From the NCBI RefSeq assembly GCF_902726565.1, contig NZ_CACVAF010000002.1:372001-436000 (forward strand): DNA of 64,000 nucleotides. Reading direction: 5' to 3'. Below, one piece after another: positions 55,412 to 64,000 of the stretch. Origin of the DNA: Yersinia vastinensis (GTDB lineage Bacteria; Pseudomonadota; Gammaproteobacteria; Enterobacterales; Enterobacteriaceae). Position 1 is the first letter of the stretch. Every line of letters begins with the position of its first letter. The notes under the pieces were generated by a model that saw only the letters and a program-made list of their open reading frames with translations, ran no database searches and was not told the DNA's origin. Made by a program: the position numbers and the translations under genes.

Positions 55412-56626
55412 ATGTCCCCCATTGAGAAATCCAGCAAACTGGACAACGTCTGTTATGACATTCGTGGACCAGTGCTAAAAGAAGCTAAGCGTCTTGAAGA
55501 AGAAGGTAACAAGGTTCTGAAACTAAACATCGGCAACCCAGCCCCGTTTGGTTTCGATGCACCGGATGAAATTCTGGTGGATGTGATCCGTAATTTGCCG
55601 ACTGCACAAGGCTATTGCGACTCCAAAGGCCTGTTTTCGGCGCGCAAAGCCATTATGCAGCACTATCAGGCTCGCGATATGCGCGACCTGACGGTAGAGG
55701 ATATCTACATTGGGAATGGCGTTTCTGAGTTGATCGTGCAATCCATGCAAGCATTGCTCAATCTTGGCGATGAAATGTTGGTGCCAGCCCCAGATTACCC
55801 TTTATGGACAGCGGCTGTGTCGCTTTCAAGCGGTAAAGCTGTGCATTATATGTGTGATGAAGAATCAGGTTGGTTCCCTGATTTGGATGATATCCGCAGT
55901 AAAATCACGCCACGAACTCGTGGGATAGTGATTATCAACCCAAACAACCCAACTGGCGCGGTTTACAGCAAAGAACTGCTGTTGGAGATTGTCGAAATCG
56001 CTCGTCAGAATGACCTGATTATTTTCGCCGATGAGATCTACGATAAGATTTTATATGACGAAGCCCAGCATCATTCTATTGCCGCTCTGGCGCCAGATTT
56101 ACTGACCGTGACATTCAATGGTTTGTCCAAGACTTATCGTGTTGCGGGATTCCGTCAAGGCTGGATGGTATTGAATGGGCCGAAGAAGCACGCCAAAGGT
56201 TATATCGAAGGCTTAGAAATGTTGGCCTCGATGCGGTTGTGCGCCAACGTACCAATGCAACACGCGATTCAAACTGCATTGGGTGGCTATCAGAGCATCA
56301 GCGAGTTTATTCAGCCGGGTGGGCGTTTGTATGAACAACGCGACCGCGCTTGGGAGCTGATCAATGAAATCCCGGGGGTTTCCTGCGTGAAACCTCAGGG
56401 CGCGCTCTATATGTTCCCGCGTATTGATGCCAAGAAATTTAATCTGCATGATGACCAGAAGATGGTGCTGGACTTGCTGTTGCAAGAGAAAGTATTGCTG
56501 GTACAAGGCAGTGCATTTAATTGGCCGTACCCGGACCATGTGCGGATTGTAACGCTTCCCCGTGTGGATGAGTTGGAGATGGCCGTGAGGAAGTTGGGGC
56601 GGTTCTTGGAGACATACCACCAGTAA
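55412..56626 (+). CDS. alaA: Glutamate-pyruvate aminotransferase AlaA
   Basis: A PLP-dependent class I aminotransferase that makes alanine from pyruvate and glutamate. The frame is open from a TTG at 55349, but the ATG at 55412 gives 404 residues beginning MSPIEKSSKLDN, matching E. coli AlaA (405). The PLP lysine is K240 in FNGLSKTYRVAGFR, with INPNNPTGAVYS (177-185 region) and ADEIYDKI (PLP-ring contacts). The ribosome-binding site is poor (AAAGG, 11 bases away). Confidence 0.95.
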   Translation: MSPIEKSSKLDNVCYDIRGPVLKEAKRLEEEGNKVLKLNIGNPAPFGFDAPDEILVDVIRNLPTAQGYCDSKGLFSARKAIMQHYQARDMRDLTVEDIYIGNGVSELIVQSMQALLNLGDEMLVPAPDYPLWTAAVSLSSGKAVHYMCDEESGWFPDLDDIRSKITPRTRGIVIINPNNPTGAVYSKELLLEIVEIARQNDLIIFADEIYDKILYDEAQHHSIAALAPDLLTVTFNGLSKTYRVAGFRQGWMVLNGPKKHAKGYIEGLEMLASMRLCANVPMQHAIQTALGGYQSISEFIQPGGRLYEQRDRAWELINEIPGVSCVKPQGALYMFPRIDAKKFNLHDDQKMVLDLLLQEKVLLVQGSAFNWPYPDHVRIVTLPRVDELEMAVRKLGRFLETYHQ

Positions 56627-56664
56627 GTTTTATGGGGTTGGTCGAGATAAATGAAATTCAGTTT

Positions 56665-57032
56665 GGTTGATATTCATTTAGCCTACCAAGTCCGGTTGGT
56701 AATCGTTCAGGTGATCGGTTCGGTTGACATGAGATCAACGGCAACTTAATCCCCGTCACCTCAGCCGCCAAAGGGGTCACAAGCGTGTGACCCCTTCTGT
56801 CATCCCCGCGCTTGCGCACGTATCGTTAGCCCACTTCGTGGGTAGCCCTCGGCTCATCGTTTCGCTGACGGACCGGTCGATTCACTCCTGTTCAAATGTG
56901 CTTTTAAACACTCAGGTCAAAGCCATGTTTCTTGGTTTTGAATTTCTTTTTTGATGTTGAGCGCAATCAGGAATATTACCGACAAGGATGGCAGGCTTCG
57001 AAGAACAAGTAACCACTGAATGAATATCAACC
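56665..57032. repeat. Pair of inverted repeats bounding about 370 bp
   Basis: GGTTGATATTCATT (56665-56678) recurs as its exact complement AATGAATATCAACC (57019-57032). The similarity extends about 3-4 bases on each side with single changes. Such a pair could be the ends of a small non-autonomous mobile element, but no target-site duplication was established. Confidence 0.45.
56771..56796 (+). terminator. Strong hairpin downstream of alaA
   Basis: AAGGGGTCACA and its perfect complement with an AGCG loop, 145 bases after the alaA stop, followed by CTGTCATCC rather than a T tract. It may stop transcription from alaA, or be part of the repeat block that surrounds it. Confidence 0.5.
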
Positions 57033-57166
57033 GAAACCTAATCCATTCTCACACAACTGAACTTATTCACCAGAACCAATATCAACGAAAACCAGATCCC
57101 ATACTCAATAACGACTCTGATAAACTACCTGTAGACCTGCATTTGCAAAGATAAAGAGAGAACACT

Positions 57167-57760
57167 ATGAGTCACTTCTTCGCTCACCTATCCCGCCTGA
57201 AACTGATCAACCGTTGGCCACTGATGCGCAATGTCCGCACAGAGAATGTTTCTGAACACAGTTTGCAGGTGGCTTTTGTCGCTCATGCACTGGCTATCAT
57301 TAAGAATCGTAAATTTAATGGCAATCTTAACGCCGACCGAATTGCCTTGCTGGCGATGTATCACGATGCCAGTGAAGTGATAACTGGCGATTTGCCCACC
57401 CCTATCAAGTATTACAATCCTCAGATTGCCCATGAATACAAAAAGATAGAGAAAGTTGCACAGCAAAAACTGATCGAAATGTTACCAAAAGAGTTACAAC
57501 ACGATTTTCGCTGTCTGCTGGATGAGCATTATTACAGTGAAGAGGAAAAAGCACTGGTTAAACAGGCTGATGCCCTTTGCGCTTATCTTAAATGTCTGGA
57601 GGAGTTATCCGCGGGCAATAATGAATTTATTCAAGCTAAAGCGCGATTGGAGAAAACGCTCGCGATGCGCCAAAGCCCAGAAATGGATTACTTCATGGAA
57701 GTATTTGTCCCCAGCTTTAGCCTATCGCTGGATGAAATTAGCCTCGACTCGCTGGATTGA
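57167..57760 (+). CDS. yfbR: 5'-Deoxynucleotidase YfbR
   Basis: An HD-domain phosphohydrolase that dephosphorylates deoxyribonucleoside 5'-monophosphates, in E. coli including a dCMP/dUMP-supplying role. It has 197 residues (E. coli 199). Metal ligands are visible: H31 in VSEHSLQ, H66-D67 in MYHDASEV, and D135-region KQADAL. A good ribosome-binding site (AGAGAG) precedes the ATG. It is convergent with yfbS. Confidence 0.94.
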   Translation: MSHFFAHLSRLKLINRWPLMRNVRTENVSEHSLQVAFVAHALAIIKNRKFNGNLNADRIALLAMYHDASEVITGDLPTPIKYYNPQIAHEYKKIEKVAQQKLIEMLPKELQHDFRCLLDEHYYSEEEKALVKQADALCAYLKCLEELSAGNNEFIQAKARLEKTLAMRQSPEMDYFMEVFVPSFSLSLDEISLDSLD

Positions 57761-57780
57761 AACCTACTTTGCTCCAGTGT

Positions 57781-57823
57781 TATTGGCGCGACAAGTCGGC
57801 GGTTAGCCCTTGTTGCGCCAATA
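57781..57823. terminator. Hairpin between convergent yfbR and yfbS
   Basis: A 15-bp stem with one G-U or G-T mismatch (TATTGGCGC... 57781-57795 with 57809-57823, 13-base loop) lies between the two stops. There is no strong T tract on either strand, so it could act as a bidirectional 3' structure. Confidence 0.6.
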
Positions 57824-57830
57824 ACAAAAG

Positions 57831-59735
57831 CTAAAATGGGAATAACAGCGGTACCACCATCACACTTACAATCATCACCAGAAAAGTAAACGGCACCCCC
57901 ATTCGGATAAAATCACCAAATTTATAACCACCGGGGCCTAATACCAGCGTATTGACTGGGGATGAAACCGGCGTCATAAAGGCGGCAGATGCCGCGATGC
58001 CAATAATCATTGCGAAGGGATACGGAGAAACGGACATTTCGCGGGCAGCAGCAATTGCAATGGGTGCCATCAATACCGCGGTGGCCGTATTGGAAATAAA
58101 TAACCCAATGGTGGCGCACAATACAAATAAGCACAGCAACATTACCCGCGGCCCCATTCCACCAGCAACATCCATTAAACCACGGACGATTAAATCCACC
58201 CCTCCGGTTTTCTGTAGCGCTTGTGCAAAGGGCATCATCCCGATAATCAAAATCAAACTCGGCCAATGGATTGAGCGGTAAGCACTGTCCATATCAATGC
58301 AACGGAACTGCCCCATCAGCAAACACGCCACCAGCGCTGCAATCACATTCGGGACTTCGTCGGTCAACATCATCGCCACCATCAATGCCAGACAAAATAA
58401 AGCATGCGGGGCTTGTGAGATTGCCGGAGCCACTTCGTCAACTTCAGCAGGCAAATTCAGTACGATGAAATCACGCGTTTTTTGCTGTAACTGGCGAATC
58501 AATTTCCAGTCGCCAATCACCAGCAAGATATCGCCAAACTGCAATTTGTCGTCAACCAGTTTGCCTTCCAATACCTTACCGTTGCGACGAATGCCCACCA
58601 CATTTAAGCCATAGCGCGTTCGAAAAGTCATTTCGCGTAAACTCTTTCCTAGCAAGGTAGAGTCAGGGATCAACGATACTTCAGCCATCCCAACGTTACG
58701 TGACTGCTCAGAGAAATACTCACCCCGCAGTACCATCGGCTCTAACATTTGATCAGTGCAGAATTCACGTAAATCCATGCCACTGTCTGACATATCTATC
58801 AGCAATACATCGTTTTCGCGCAGTTCCGATGAACCCGTCGCGCTCACCATAACCCGACGAAAACGCTTCCAGCGCTCAATCCCGACCACGTTCGCGCCAT
58901 AGCGAGAGCGCAAATGAAGTTCATCCAGAGAACGGCCAATTAAGGGGGAATCATGGCGGATTGCCAGACGGCGCGCGCGCCCCGTCAGTTTATAGTCGCG
59001 AATCAGATCACGGAAAGTACGGCGCTTCCATTGCTGCTCTTTTTCTGAACTCGCCGGTGTACCGCCCAGCCAACGCCGGGCGACTAACATATAACCAACG
59101 CCCATCAGCAAGATGATAAGGCCAATCGGTGTGACGCCAAAGAAGCCAAACCCCTTGATGCCTTCTCGCAATAATTCACTGTTAACAACCATGTTGGGCG
59201 GGGTCGCAACCAACGTCATCATGCCGCTAATAAGCCCGGCAAAACTCAACGGCATCATCAACCGCCCCGGAGAAATCTTCATCCGGCTAGCCACACTCAG
59301 GACTACCGGGATAAAAATTGCGACGACCCCAGTCGAACTCATAAAGGCCCCAAGCCCTGCCACTGTCACCATCAAAAGCGCCAGCATTTTGGTTTCACTG
59401 TGACCGGCCACTTTCACCAACCAATCACCGACCTGATAGGCCACGCCGGTTCTCACTAACCCCTCACCAATCACAAACAAGGCTGCAATCAATATCACGT
59501 TAGGATCGCTAAACCCGCTAGTGGCTTCCCCTAATGACAACGTGCCACTCATGACGAAGGCAATAATGACCAATAACGCCACAACATCCATTCGTAATTT
59601 ATTGGTAGTAAACAGCACAATAGCTATCAGAAGTAGCGTCAACACCCACAATAGTTCGCTGTTCAAAATGGCCTCGTTGGCAGAAAGTGAAGAGGGAGTA
59701 TCCGACTCTCGTAGTAAAGCATTAAATGAAGTCAA
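57831..59735 (-). CDS. yfbS: YfbS, SLC13/ArsB-like transporter with two RCK_C domains
   Basis: An inner-membrane ion or organic-anion transporter of unknown substrate. It has 634 residues, with an N-terminal extension of about 25 residues over E. coli YfbS (610). About five to six membrane segments precede and five follow a cytoplasmic middle part (about residues 230-420). That part contains two TrkA-C/RCK_C-type repeats ([24 protein letters not shown] and [24 protein letters not shown]), which usually bind small ligands for gating. Conserved segments are [18 protein letters not shown] and [16 protein letters not shown]. Confidence 0.9.
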   Translation of the reverse strand: MTSFNALLRESDTPSSLSANEAILNSELLWVLTLLLIAIVLFTTNKLRMDVVALLVIIAFVMSGTLSLGEATSGFSDPNVILIAALFVIGEGLVRTGVAYQVGDWLVKVAGHSETKMLALLMVTVAGLGAFMSSTGVVAIFIPVVLSVASRMKISPGRLMMPLSFAGLISGMMTLVATPPNMVVNSELLREGIKGFGFFGVTPIGLIILLMGVGYMLVARRWLGGTPASSEKEQQWKRRTFRDLIRDYKLTGRARRLAIRHDSPLIGRSLDELHLRSRYGANVVGIERWKRFRRVMVSATGSSELRENDVLLIDMSDSGMDLREFCTDQMLEPMVLRGEYFSEQSRNVGMAEVSLIPDSTLLGKSLREMTFRTRYGLNVVGIRRNGKVLEGKLVDDKLQFGDILLVIGDWKLIRQLQQKTRDFIVLNLPAEVDEVAPAISQAPHALFCLALMVAMMLTDEVPNVIAALVACLLMGQFRCIDMDSAYRSIHWPSLILIIGMMPFAQALQKTGGVDLIVRGLMDVAGGMGPRVMLLCLFVLCATIGLFISNTATAVLMAPIAIAAAREMSVSPYPFAMIIGIAASAAFMTPVSSPVNTLVLGPGGYKFGDFIRMGVPFTFLVMIVSVMVVPLLFPF

Positions 59736-59847
59736 TACCGCTGTTTGAGATCAATAATGGCTGTAAATTTATGCGGTTACCATCCCGCAATCGCATAAAT
59801 TATATTTTTTCTGAAAAATTTATCTCTGCGCTATATTTATCACAGCA

Positions 59848-59870
59848 AAAGAGCGCCATAAGGCGCTCTC
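59848..59870 (-). terminator. Terminator of the yfbU-yfbT unit
   Basis: An AGAGCGCC stem (59850-59857 with 59862-59869, four-base loop); on the minus strand it is followed by TTTTGCTG. It lies about 22 bases after the yfbT stop. Confidence 0.8.
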
Positions 59871-59891
59871 AATCAAAGCGAGAAAAAGTGG

Positions 59892-60548
59892 TTAATTAAT
59901 AACACGAACAACTGCGCCATTTGCTGTGGCGTCAACGGCAATTTGCTCAAGTGAACTGAGAACCAAATCGACTTGGTCAAGTTTTGGCGTGTCAGCAGGC
60001 GCATTCACGGCAATCACTTGGCAGCCTGCCGCCAGCCCAGACAAAATCCCAGCGGGCGCGTCTTCCACCACAATACAGTCGGCGGGAGCCAACCCTAAAC
60101 GTTCGGCTCCCAACAGATAGGCATCAGGCATAGGTTTGCCATGCTTAACCTGTTCAGCAGTCACAAACACTTTAGGTTCCGGTAGATGGCCCGCAGCACG
60201 ACGAGCTGAAGCCACGGGGACTGAACCTGAGGTTACAATAGCCCACGGGATAGACAAACGGTTAAGTCGTTCCAGCAGTGACACAGCCCCCGGCAACGCA
60301 GTCACTCCGTCAGTGTCATTGGCTTCAATGTGCTCTAATGCCAAAAACTCTGCCTGAAGTTCAGCATCATTTGCACCTGGCATAAAATGGCGAAGAGAGG
60401 TAATTGCTTGTTTGCCATGGATAAATTCAAGAACTTCTGATGGATCTACGCCGCGGCCTTGCGCCCAGCCAATCCAGGCTCGTTCAACAGCAGGTAATGA
60501 ATCAACCAGAGTCCCGTCCAAATCAAAAAGAAAACCTTTACACTCCAC
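59892..60548 (-). CDS. yfbT: HAD-family sugar phosphatase YfbT (HxpA)
   Basis: A haloacid-dehalogenase phosphatase that acts on sugar phosphates. The frame extends to 60623, but upstream codons are TTG/GTG. The GTG at 60548, with GAGGA seven bases before it, begins MECKGFLFDLDGT, lining up with E. coli YfbT, and gives 218 residues. The HAD motifs are DLDGTLVDS (nucleophile D9), VTSGS, a lysine in KHGKPMPDAY, and VVEDAPAG. It lies 71 bases after yfbU and shares its terminator. Confidence 0.93.
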   Translation of the reverse strand: MECKGFLFDLDGTLVDSLPAVERAWIGWAQGRGVDPSEVLEFIHGKQAITSLRHFMPGANDAELQAEFLALEHIEANDTDGVTALPGAVSLLERLNRLSIPWAIVTSGSVPVASARRAAGHLPEPKVFVTAEQVKHGKPMPDAYLLGAERLGLAPADCIVVEDAPAGILSGLAAGCQVIAVNAPADTPKLDQVDLVLSSLEQIAVDATANGAVVRVIN

Positions 60549-60619
60549 AAGCACATCCTCATCAATAAACCAATTTATACCCCGGAGGATATATTCAATC
60601 ACCCAACCATCACGCCCAA

Positions 60620-61114
60620 TCAAGCATTGATAATTTGCGAAATCTCAACAGCACTCAAATGATACTGGCGTGGGCATGACTGCCAGATAGCCAGCATACG
60701 TTGGTATTTATCCCACATAGGAGTTTGGGAATTAAAGCCATGTGTTCCTGAATCAAAGTGGGTATAGCGCCCTTCCGTATTGACCATAAAACGCACATAA
60801 CTTAGATAGCGGGATTCCGTCGCGGCATCAAAACCCAGGAACGCAATGCGGCGCTCATCCAAGTCTTGTTTGTCTTTTAGGTTGCCACAGGAGACTTGCA
60901 AAGCGTGATGCATCTCCATGATATTAATGATGGTACGGCAAGTCTCTTCGCTCATCTCACCAAAGTCGCGGTCCAGTTCACGCATCTGCAAACCAAAACC
61001 ACGCTCGACGATAGTTTGTAGTCGGCGATAGCGTTCAGCGTTTTCCGGATCCAGCATGGTCATCATTTTGTACTGATTCGACAGAATCAGTCGTTGGGCG
61101 TTGGTCATATCCAT
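60620..61114 (-). CDS. yfbU: YfbU family protein
   Basis: A conserved cytoplasmic protein of 164 residues, equal to E. coli YfbU. Helical and highly conserved from [18 protein letters not shown] to the C-terminal IINA. The ATG at 61114 has AGGAG about 8 bases upstream; the GTG one codon earlier is less likely. Overexpression of E. coli YfbU is reported to cause cell death, but the mechanism is unknown. It is upstream of yfbT in the same direction. Confidence 0.93.
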   Translation of the reverse strand: MDMTNAQRLILSNQYKMMTMLDPENAERYRRLQTIVERGFGLQMRELDRDFGEMSEETCRTIINIMEMHHALQVSCGNLKDKQDLDERRIAFLGFDAATESRYLSYVRFMVNTEGRYTHFDSGTHGFNSQTPMWDKYQRMLAIWQSCPRQYHLSAVEISQIINA

Positions 61115-61306
61115 CACTACACTCCTAAGACATCAATAATGAGGAAATCATCGCATACAGAGTGGGGCCATACTTTGATTTGACAGGGGATTTTGCGCTG
61201 CTGTTAACAGATCCACAAAAAGCCCCGGCAGCAAACAAAGCCCCGGTATCTCTTCCTCTATCATGCCACGATGAGCATCAAAAAACGCATCAGCCCTCAA
61301 TGTGTT

Positions 61307-61762
61307 TTACAAGTCATCGAGAAACGTTTTATCCAACTGTTTAAAGGCGCGTTTCAATACATCGGCAAGCGACTGGTAAGTTGGTGTCTGTTCAATCGGT
61401 GCCACCGCTTGCCCGGCTTCTGCCAGTTTGTTCCGTACATCATGGAACCACTGCAATAACGTCGGCGGCAACGGCGTAATTGCACGTTTACCTAACCACC
61501 ACAATCCTTGCATCGGTAAACTGCAGGCAAAAAGTGCGGTGGCAATGGCTGGCCCTAATTGGCCCCCTAGGGCTATTTGCCAAGTCAGCGTAAAGATGGC
61601 CAACGGCGGCATAAAACGAATGCCAAAACGCGTCGCCGTCGACACACGATTCTCTGGAAACACCGGTGCTAGGCGTTTATCCGCCGGCCAAGTTTTCATA
61701 TAGCGCTGGCCCAGCTTCAGTATCTGAAACCAACTTACGGTATCAGAGGGTTTTGTTGTCAT
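61307..61762 (-). CDS. yfbV: YfbV (UPF0208) membrane protein
   Basis: An inner-membrane protein of 151 residues, the same as E. coli YfbV. Two membrane segments (about 45-63 and 68-87) follow the N-terminal [16 protein letters not shown] block. E. coli YfbV is known as an insulator of the replication-terminus macrodomain. It is divergent from ackA and is not obviously in an operon with yfbU, which lies 192 bp downstream. Confidence 0.93.
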   Translation of the reverse strand: MTTKPSDTVSWFQILKLGQRYMKTWPADKRLAPVFPENRVSTATRFGIRFMPPLAIFTLTWQIALGGQLGPAIATALFACSLPMQGLWWLGKRAITPLPPTLLQWFHDVRNKLAEAGQAVAPIEQTPTYQSLADVLKRAFKQLDKTFLDDL

Positions 61763-62181
61763 GGCTCACCTCAACTTCACAAGCAAAAATTAAAAATTTT
61801 TTTGTAATCCACAAACTAAAAATTAGTCTGTTAAATATATTTTGTTTTTAGGCGGCGCTATCGGTATCCTAGTCCGGCCTTTTGGCCGCATAGAAGATGA
61901 CACTAAATATGTCAACTTTTCGCAGCATTTAAATCAATTTTGTTAAATCGCACAGGTTTTTACCACCAGGCATTAACGTTTTATCAGCGATTTTTTCATC
62001 ATCATGCCTTTTTTGCTATCGCATGATGTTAATCATTAATGTCGACGCCAATATGCGCTACGCTTTTGGACAGATTGACGTTTTATTAACCACGTGTTTT
62101 TCGCTGTTTTTGTCCTTCCGCTACTATTGGTATCGAGTAGACAAAAACAAATACCAAACACGACTATAAATAGGTACTTCC
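61763..62181. other. yfbV-ackA divergent intergenic region
   Basis: A gap of 419 bp with promoters for both divergent genes. A small CGGCC-TTTT-GGCCG hairpin is at 61875-61888. No gene and no operator I can name with confidence. The ackA ribosome-binding site is weak (AGGTAC). Confidence 0.5.
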
Positions 62182-63384
62182 ATGTCGAGTAAGCTAGTAC
62201 TGGTTCTTAACTGCGGTAGCTCTTCCCTGAAATTCGCAATCATCGACGCAACCAACGGTGAAGAACACCTCTCTGGTTTAGCCGAATGCTTCCACCTACC
62301 AGAGGCTCGCCTCAAATGGAAAATGGATGGTGGTAAACACGAAGCCGCATTGGGTGCTGGTGCAGCACACAGCGAAGCACTGAATTTCATTGTTAATACT
62401 ATTCTGGCACAAAAACCAGAGCTTTCCGCTCAACTGACCGCTATCGGTCACCGCATCGTTCATGGCGGCGAGAAATTCACTGCATCAGCAATTGTTACCG
62501 AAGAAGTTATTCAGGGTATCAAAGATTCCATCCCGTTTGCACCACTGCATAACCCAGCACACCTGATCGGTATCGCTGAAGCATTGAAATCCTTCCCGAA
62601 TCTGGCTGATAAAAATGTTGCAGTGTTCGATACTGCCTTCCACCAGACCATGCCGGAAGAGTCTTATCTCTACGCCCTGCCGTACAACTTATATAAAGAA
62701 CATGGTATTCGCCGCTATGGCGCACACGGTACTAGCCACTTCTATGTGAGCCAAGAAGCCGCCAAAGTCCTGAACAAACCATTGGAAGAACTGAACGTCA
62801 TCACTTGCCATTTGGGCAATGGTGGTTCTGTCACTGCGGTTCGTAACGGTAAATGTGTCGATACTTCTATGGGGCTGACGCCACTGGAAGGTCTGGTTAT
62901 GGGTACCCGTAGTGGTGATATTGACCCGGCAATCATTTTCCACCTGCATGATTCTATGGGGATGAGCGTTGATCAAATCAACAAGCTATTGACCAAAGAA
63001 TCTGGCCTGCTGGGCCTGACCGAAGTCACCAGTGACTGCCGTTATGTTGAAGACAACTATGAAACCAAAGCAGATGCACGCCGTGCAATGGATGTGTTCT
63101 GCCACCGTCTGGCTAAATATATCGGTGCTTATACTGCACTGATGGATGGCCGTCTGGATGCGGTTGTCTTCACGGGTGGTATTGGTGAAAACGCCGCAAT
63201 GGTGCGTGAACTGACCTTGGACAAACTGGCACTGCTGGGCTTTGAGATTGATCATGAACGCAATCTGGCAGCACGCTTTGGTAAGTCTGGCACCATCACC
63301 AAAGATGGCAGCCGCTTGGCTCTGGTTATCCCGACCAACGAAGAGCTGGTTATCGCGCAAGACGCCTCTCGTCTGACCGCGTAA
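62182..63384 (+). CDS. ackA: Acetate kinase AckA
   Basis: It transfers phosphate between acetyl phosphate and ADP, forming acetate and ATP, the second half of the Pta-AckA overflow and fermentation pathway. It has 400 residues as in E. coli. Seen are the ASKHA phosphate motif [21 protein letters not shown] (substrate arginine), [11 protein letters not shown] (catalytic aspartate), [18 protein letters not shown] and [10 protein letters not shown]. It is upstream of pta with a 290-bp gap occupied by two ERIC elements. Confidence 0.98.
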   Translation: MSSKLVLVLNCGSSSLKFAIIDATNGEEHLSGLAECFHLPEARLKWKMDGGKHEAALGAGAAHSEALNFIVNTILAQKPELSAQLTAIGHRIVHGGEKFTASAIVTEEVIQGIKDSIPFAPLHNPAHLIGIAEALKSFPNLADKNVAVFDTAFHQTMPEESYLYALPYNLYKEHGIRRYGAHGTSHFYVSQEAAKVLNKPLEELNVITCHLGNGGSVTAVRNGKCVDTSMGLTPLEGLVMGTRSGDIDPAIIFHLHDSMGMSVDQINKLLTKESGLLGLTEVTSDCRYVEDNYETKADARRAMDVFCHRLAKYIGAYTALMDGRLDAVVFTGGIGENAAMVRELTLDKLALLGFEIDHERNLAARFGKSGTITKDGSRLALVIPTNEELVIAQDASRLTA

Positions 63385-63400
63385 TTATTCTTTATACTTA

Positions 63401-63529
63401 TATATCCAAAGAATTTGGTGTTGCAAGCAGGTAGCGAACGTACTCATCCCGAATCACTTACTCCAGTATGTGATTCGGGTTATTGAACGTAGCCAACCCA
63501 CATGCAACTTGAAGTATGACTGGTATATA
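63401..63529. repeat. ERIC element A in the ackA-pta gap
   Basis: About 128 bp running from TATATCC at 63401 to GGTATATA near 63529. The right end ACCCACATGCAACTTGAAGT with ATGACTGGTATA is the classical ERIC terminus. The core CATCCCGAATCACTTACTCC/TATGTGATTCGGG folds as a hairpin. It begins 16 bases after the ackA stop. Confidence 0.85.
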
Positions 63530-63653
63530 TACCCCATAGATTTCGAGTTGTAGATAGACGGCAACAGAATGAACTCAAGGCGTTGAGATAATGCAATGAC
63601 TTGGGTGAATGATGGCAGCCAACAACTCTGCAACTCGAAAGATGGCGGGTATA
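63528..63653. repeat. ERIC element B, abutting A, upstream of pta
   Basis: A 126-bp copy from TATACCCCATAGATTTCGAG to GATGGCGGGTATA. It is in tandem with A; the two share the TATA at the junction. The core is diverged (ACTTGGGTGAATGATGGCAG). It ends 21 bases before the pta GTG, so its right end is next to the pta ribosome-binding site. Confidence 0.82.
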
Positions 63654-63674
63654 AAACCGTAAAGAGGTTTAGCC

Positions 63675-64000
63675 GTGTCCCGTACAATAATGTTGATCCC
63701 TACCGGCACCAGCGTTGGTTTAACCAGCGTCAGCTTGGGTGTCATCCGCTCCATGGAACAAAAAGGTGTACGCTTGAGCGTATTCAAGCCAATCGCCCAG
63801 CCACGTGCTGGTAACGATGCACCTGATCAAACCACCACGATCATTCGCGCGAACTCCAGCATCACTGCTGCTGAACCACTGAATATGAGTCATGTGGAAG
63901 CGTTGTTGAGTTCTAATCAGCAAGACGTGTTGATGGAAGAAATTGTTGCCCGTTATCACGAAAATACCAAAGATGCTGAAGTGGTTCTGGTTGAAGGTTT
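63675..64000 (+). CDS. pta: Phosphate acetyltransferase Pta, 3' end outside window
   Basis: It converts acetyl-CoA and phosphate to acetyl phosphate, the first half of the Pta-AckA pathway. The first 108 codons are visible. The GTG at 63675 gives [20 protein letters not shown], identical in register to E. coli Pta, with AGAGG about 9 bases upstream. The visible part is the N-terminal BioD-like P-loop regulatory domain ([10 protein letters not shown]). The catalytic C-terminal domain lies beyond the window. Confidence 0.96.
   Translation, partial: MSRTIMLIPTGTSVGLTSVSLGVIRSMEQKGVRLSVFKPIAQPRAGNDAPDQTTTIIRANSSITAAEPLNMSHVEALLSSNQQDVLMEEIVARYHENTKDAEVVLVEG

Larger units (their letters stand above)
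56627..57166. other. alaA-yfbR intergenic region with inverted repeats and hairpins
   Basis: A gap of 540 bp with no gene. It contains a 14-bp perfect inverted repeat at 56665-56678 and 57019-57032, a strong 11-bp hairpin at 56771-56796 and a small CCCAC/GTGGG hairpin near 56831-56843. A partial third copy of the repeat is at 57079-57093. See the findings for the mobile-element interpretation. Confidence 0.6.

Noticed and set aside
56627-57166. The alaA-yfbR spacer as an ERIC element
   Set aside because: It has hairpins and inverted repeats but lacks the ERIC core and the TATACCC / GGGTATA ends found at 63401-63653.
61219-61246. Direct repeat AAAGCCCCGG twice, 18 bp apart, between yfbU and yfbV
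   Set aside because: Only two short copies, no hairpin, and nothing else to suggest an array or operator.

Overview
The window is a 64 kb chromosomal segment of an enterobacterium, most likely a Yersinia other than Y. pestis. The grounds are near-identity of most proteins to their E. coli counterparts, ERIC-type intergenic repeats, and a gene order that follows the E. coli 50-52 min region (rcsDBC-gyrA-ubiG-nrdAB-yfaE, then menFDHBCE-elaB, nuoA-N, lrhA-alaA, yfbRSTUV, ackA-pta). The species cannot be fixed from the sequence alone. The visible part of rcsD is uninterrupted, unlike the rcsD pseudogene known from Y. pestis.

Layout. 1-5.9 kb: Rcs envelope-stress phosphorelay (rcsD cut by the window edge, rcsB, and convergent rcsC). 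6-9.6 kb: gyrA and, divergent, ubiG. 10.1-14 kb: aerobic class Ia ribonucleotide reductase nrdA-nrdB with its ferredoxin yfaE, behind a promoter region carrying a DnaA box and an NrdR box. 14.1-20.3 kb: ecotin, a degenerate CinA-like gene, TyrR-type tyrP, a palindrome-rich block with an ERIC element, a YfaZ-type outer-membrane protein, and catalase katA. 20.5-27.8 kb: the complete menFDHBCE menaquinone operon, followed upstream by elaB.

28.4-36.8 kb is the least ordinary part. It is a sugar-acid (ketogluconate/gluconate) regulon set between elaB and nuoN. A LacI-family regulator like IdnR/GntR sits between two transcription units. One (minus strand) encodes a D-isomer 2-hydroxyacid dehydrogenase, an MFS anion symporter, a UPF0303 protein and the Entner-Doudoroff dehydratase Edd. 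The other (plus strand) encodes an IdnO-like 5-ketogluconate reductase, gluconokinase and a YhcH/YiaL-family protein. Both promoter regions carry GntR/IdnR-type palindromes (four in all) and CRP-like sites. The genes add up to a route from keto-gluconates to gluconate, 6-phosphogluconate and KDPG; eda is not present here. A DUF1097 membrane-protein gene with a perfect CRP palindrome upstream follows.

37.7-52.9 kb: the whole 13-gene nuo operon (nuoC and nuoD fused) for respiratory complex I, which can pass electrons to the menaquinone made by the men operon. 53.6-60 kb: the LysR regulator lrhA, alanine aminotransferase alaA, deoxynucleotidase yfbR, transporter yfbS. 59.9-61.8 kb: sugar phosphatase yfbT/hxpA, yfbU and yfbV. 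62.2-64 kb: the acetate pathway ackA-pta (pta cut by the window end), with two abutting ERIC elements filling the gap between them.

No rRNA, tRNA, CRISPR array, prophage or intact insertion sequence was seen. The candidate novelties are the sugar-acid regulon, the ERIC pair in the ackA-pta junction, the inverted-repeat block between alaA and yfbR, the hairpin between nrdA and nrdB, and a small relic downstream of katA.
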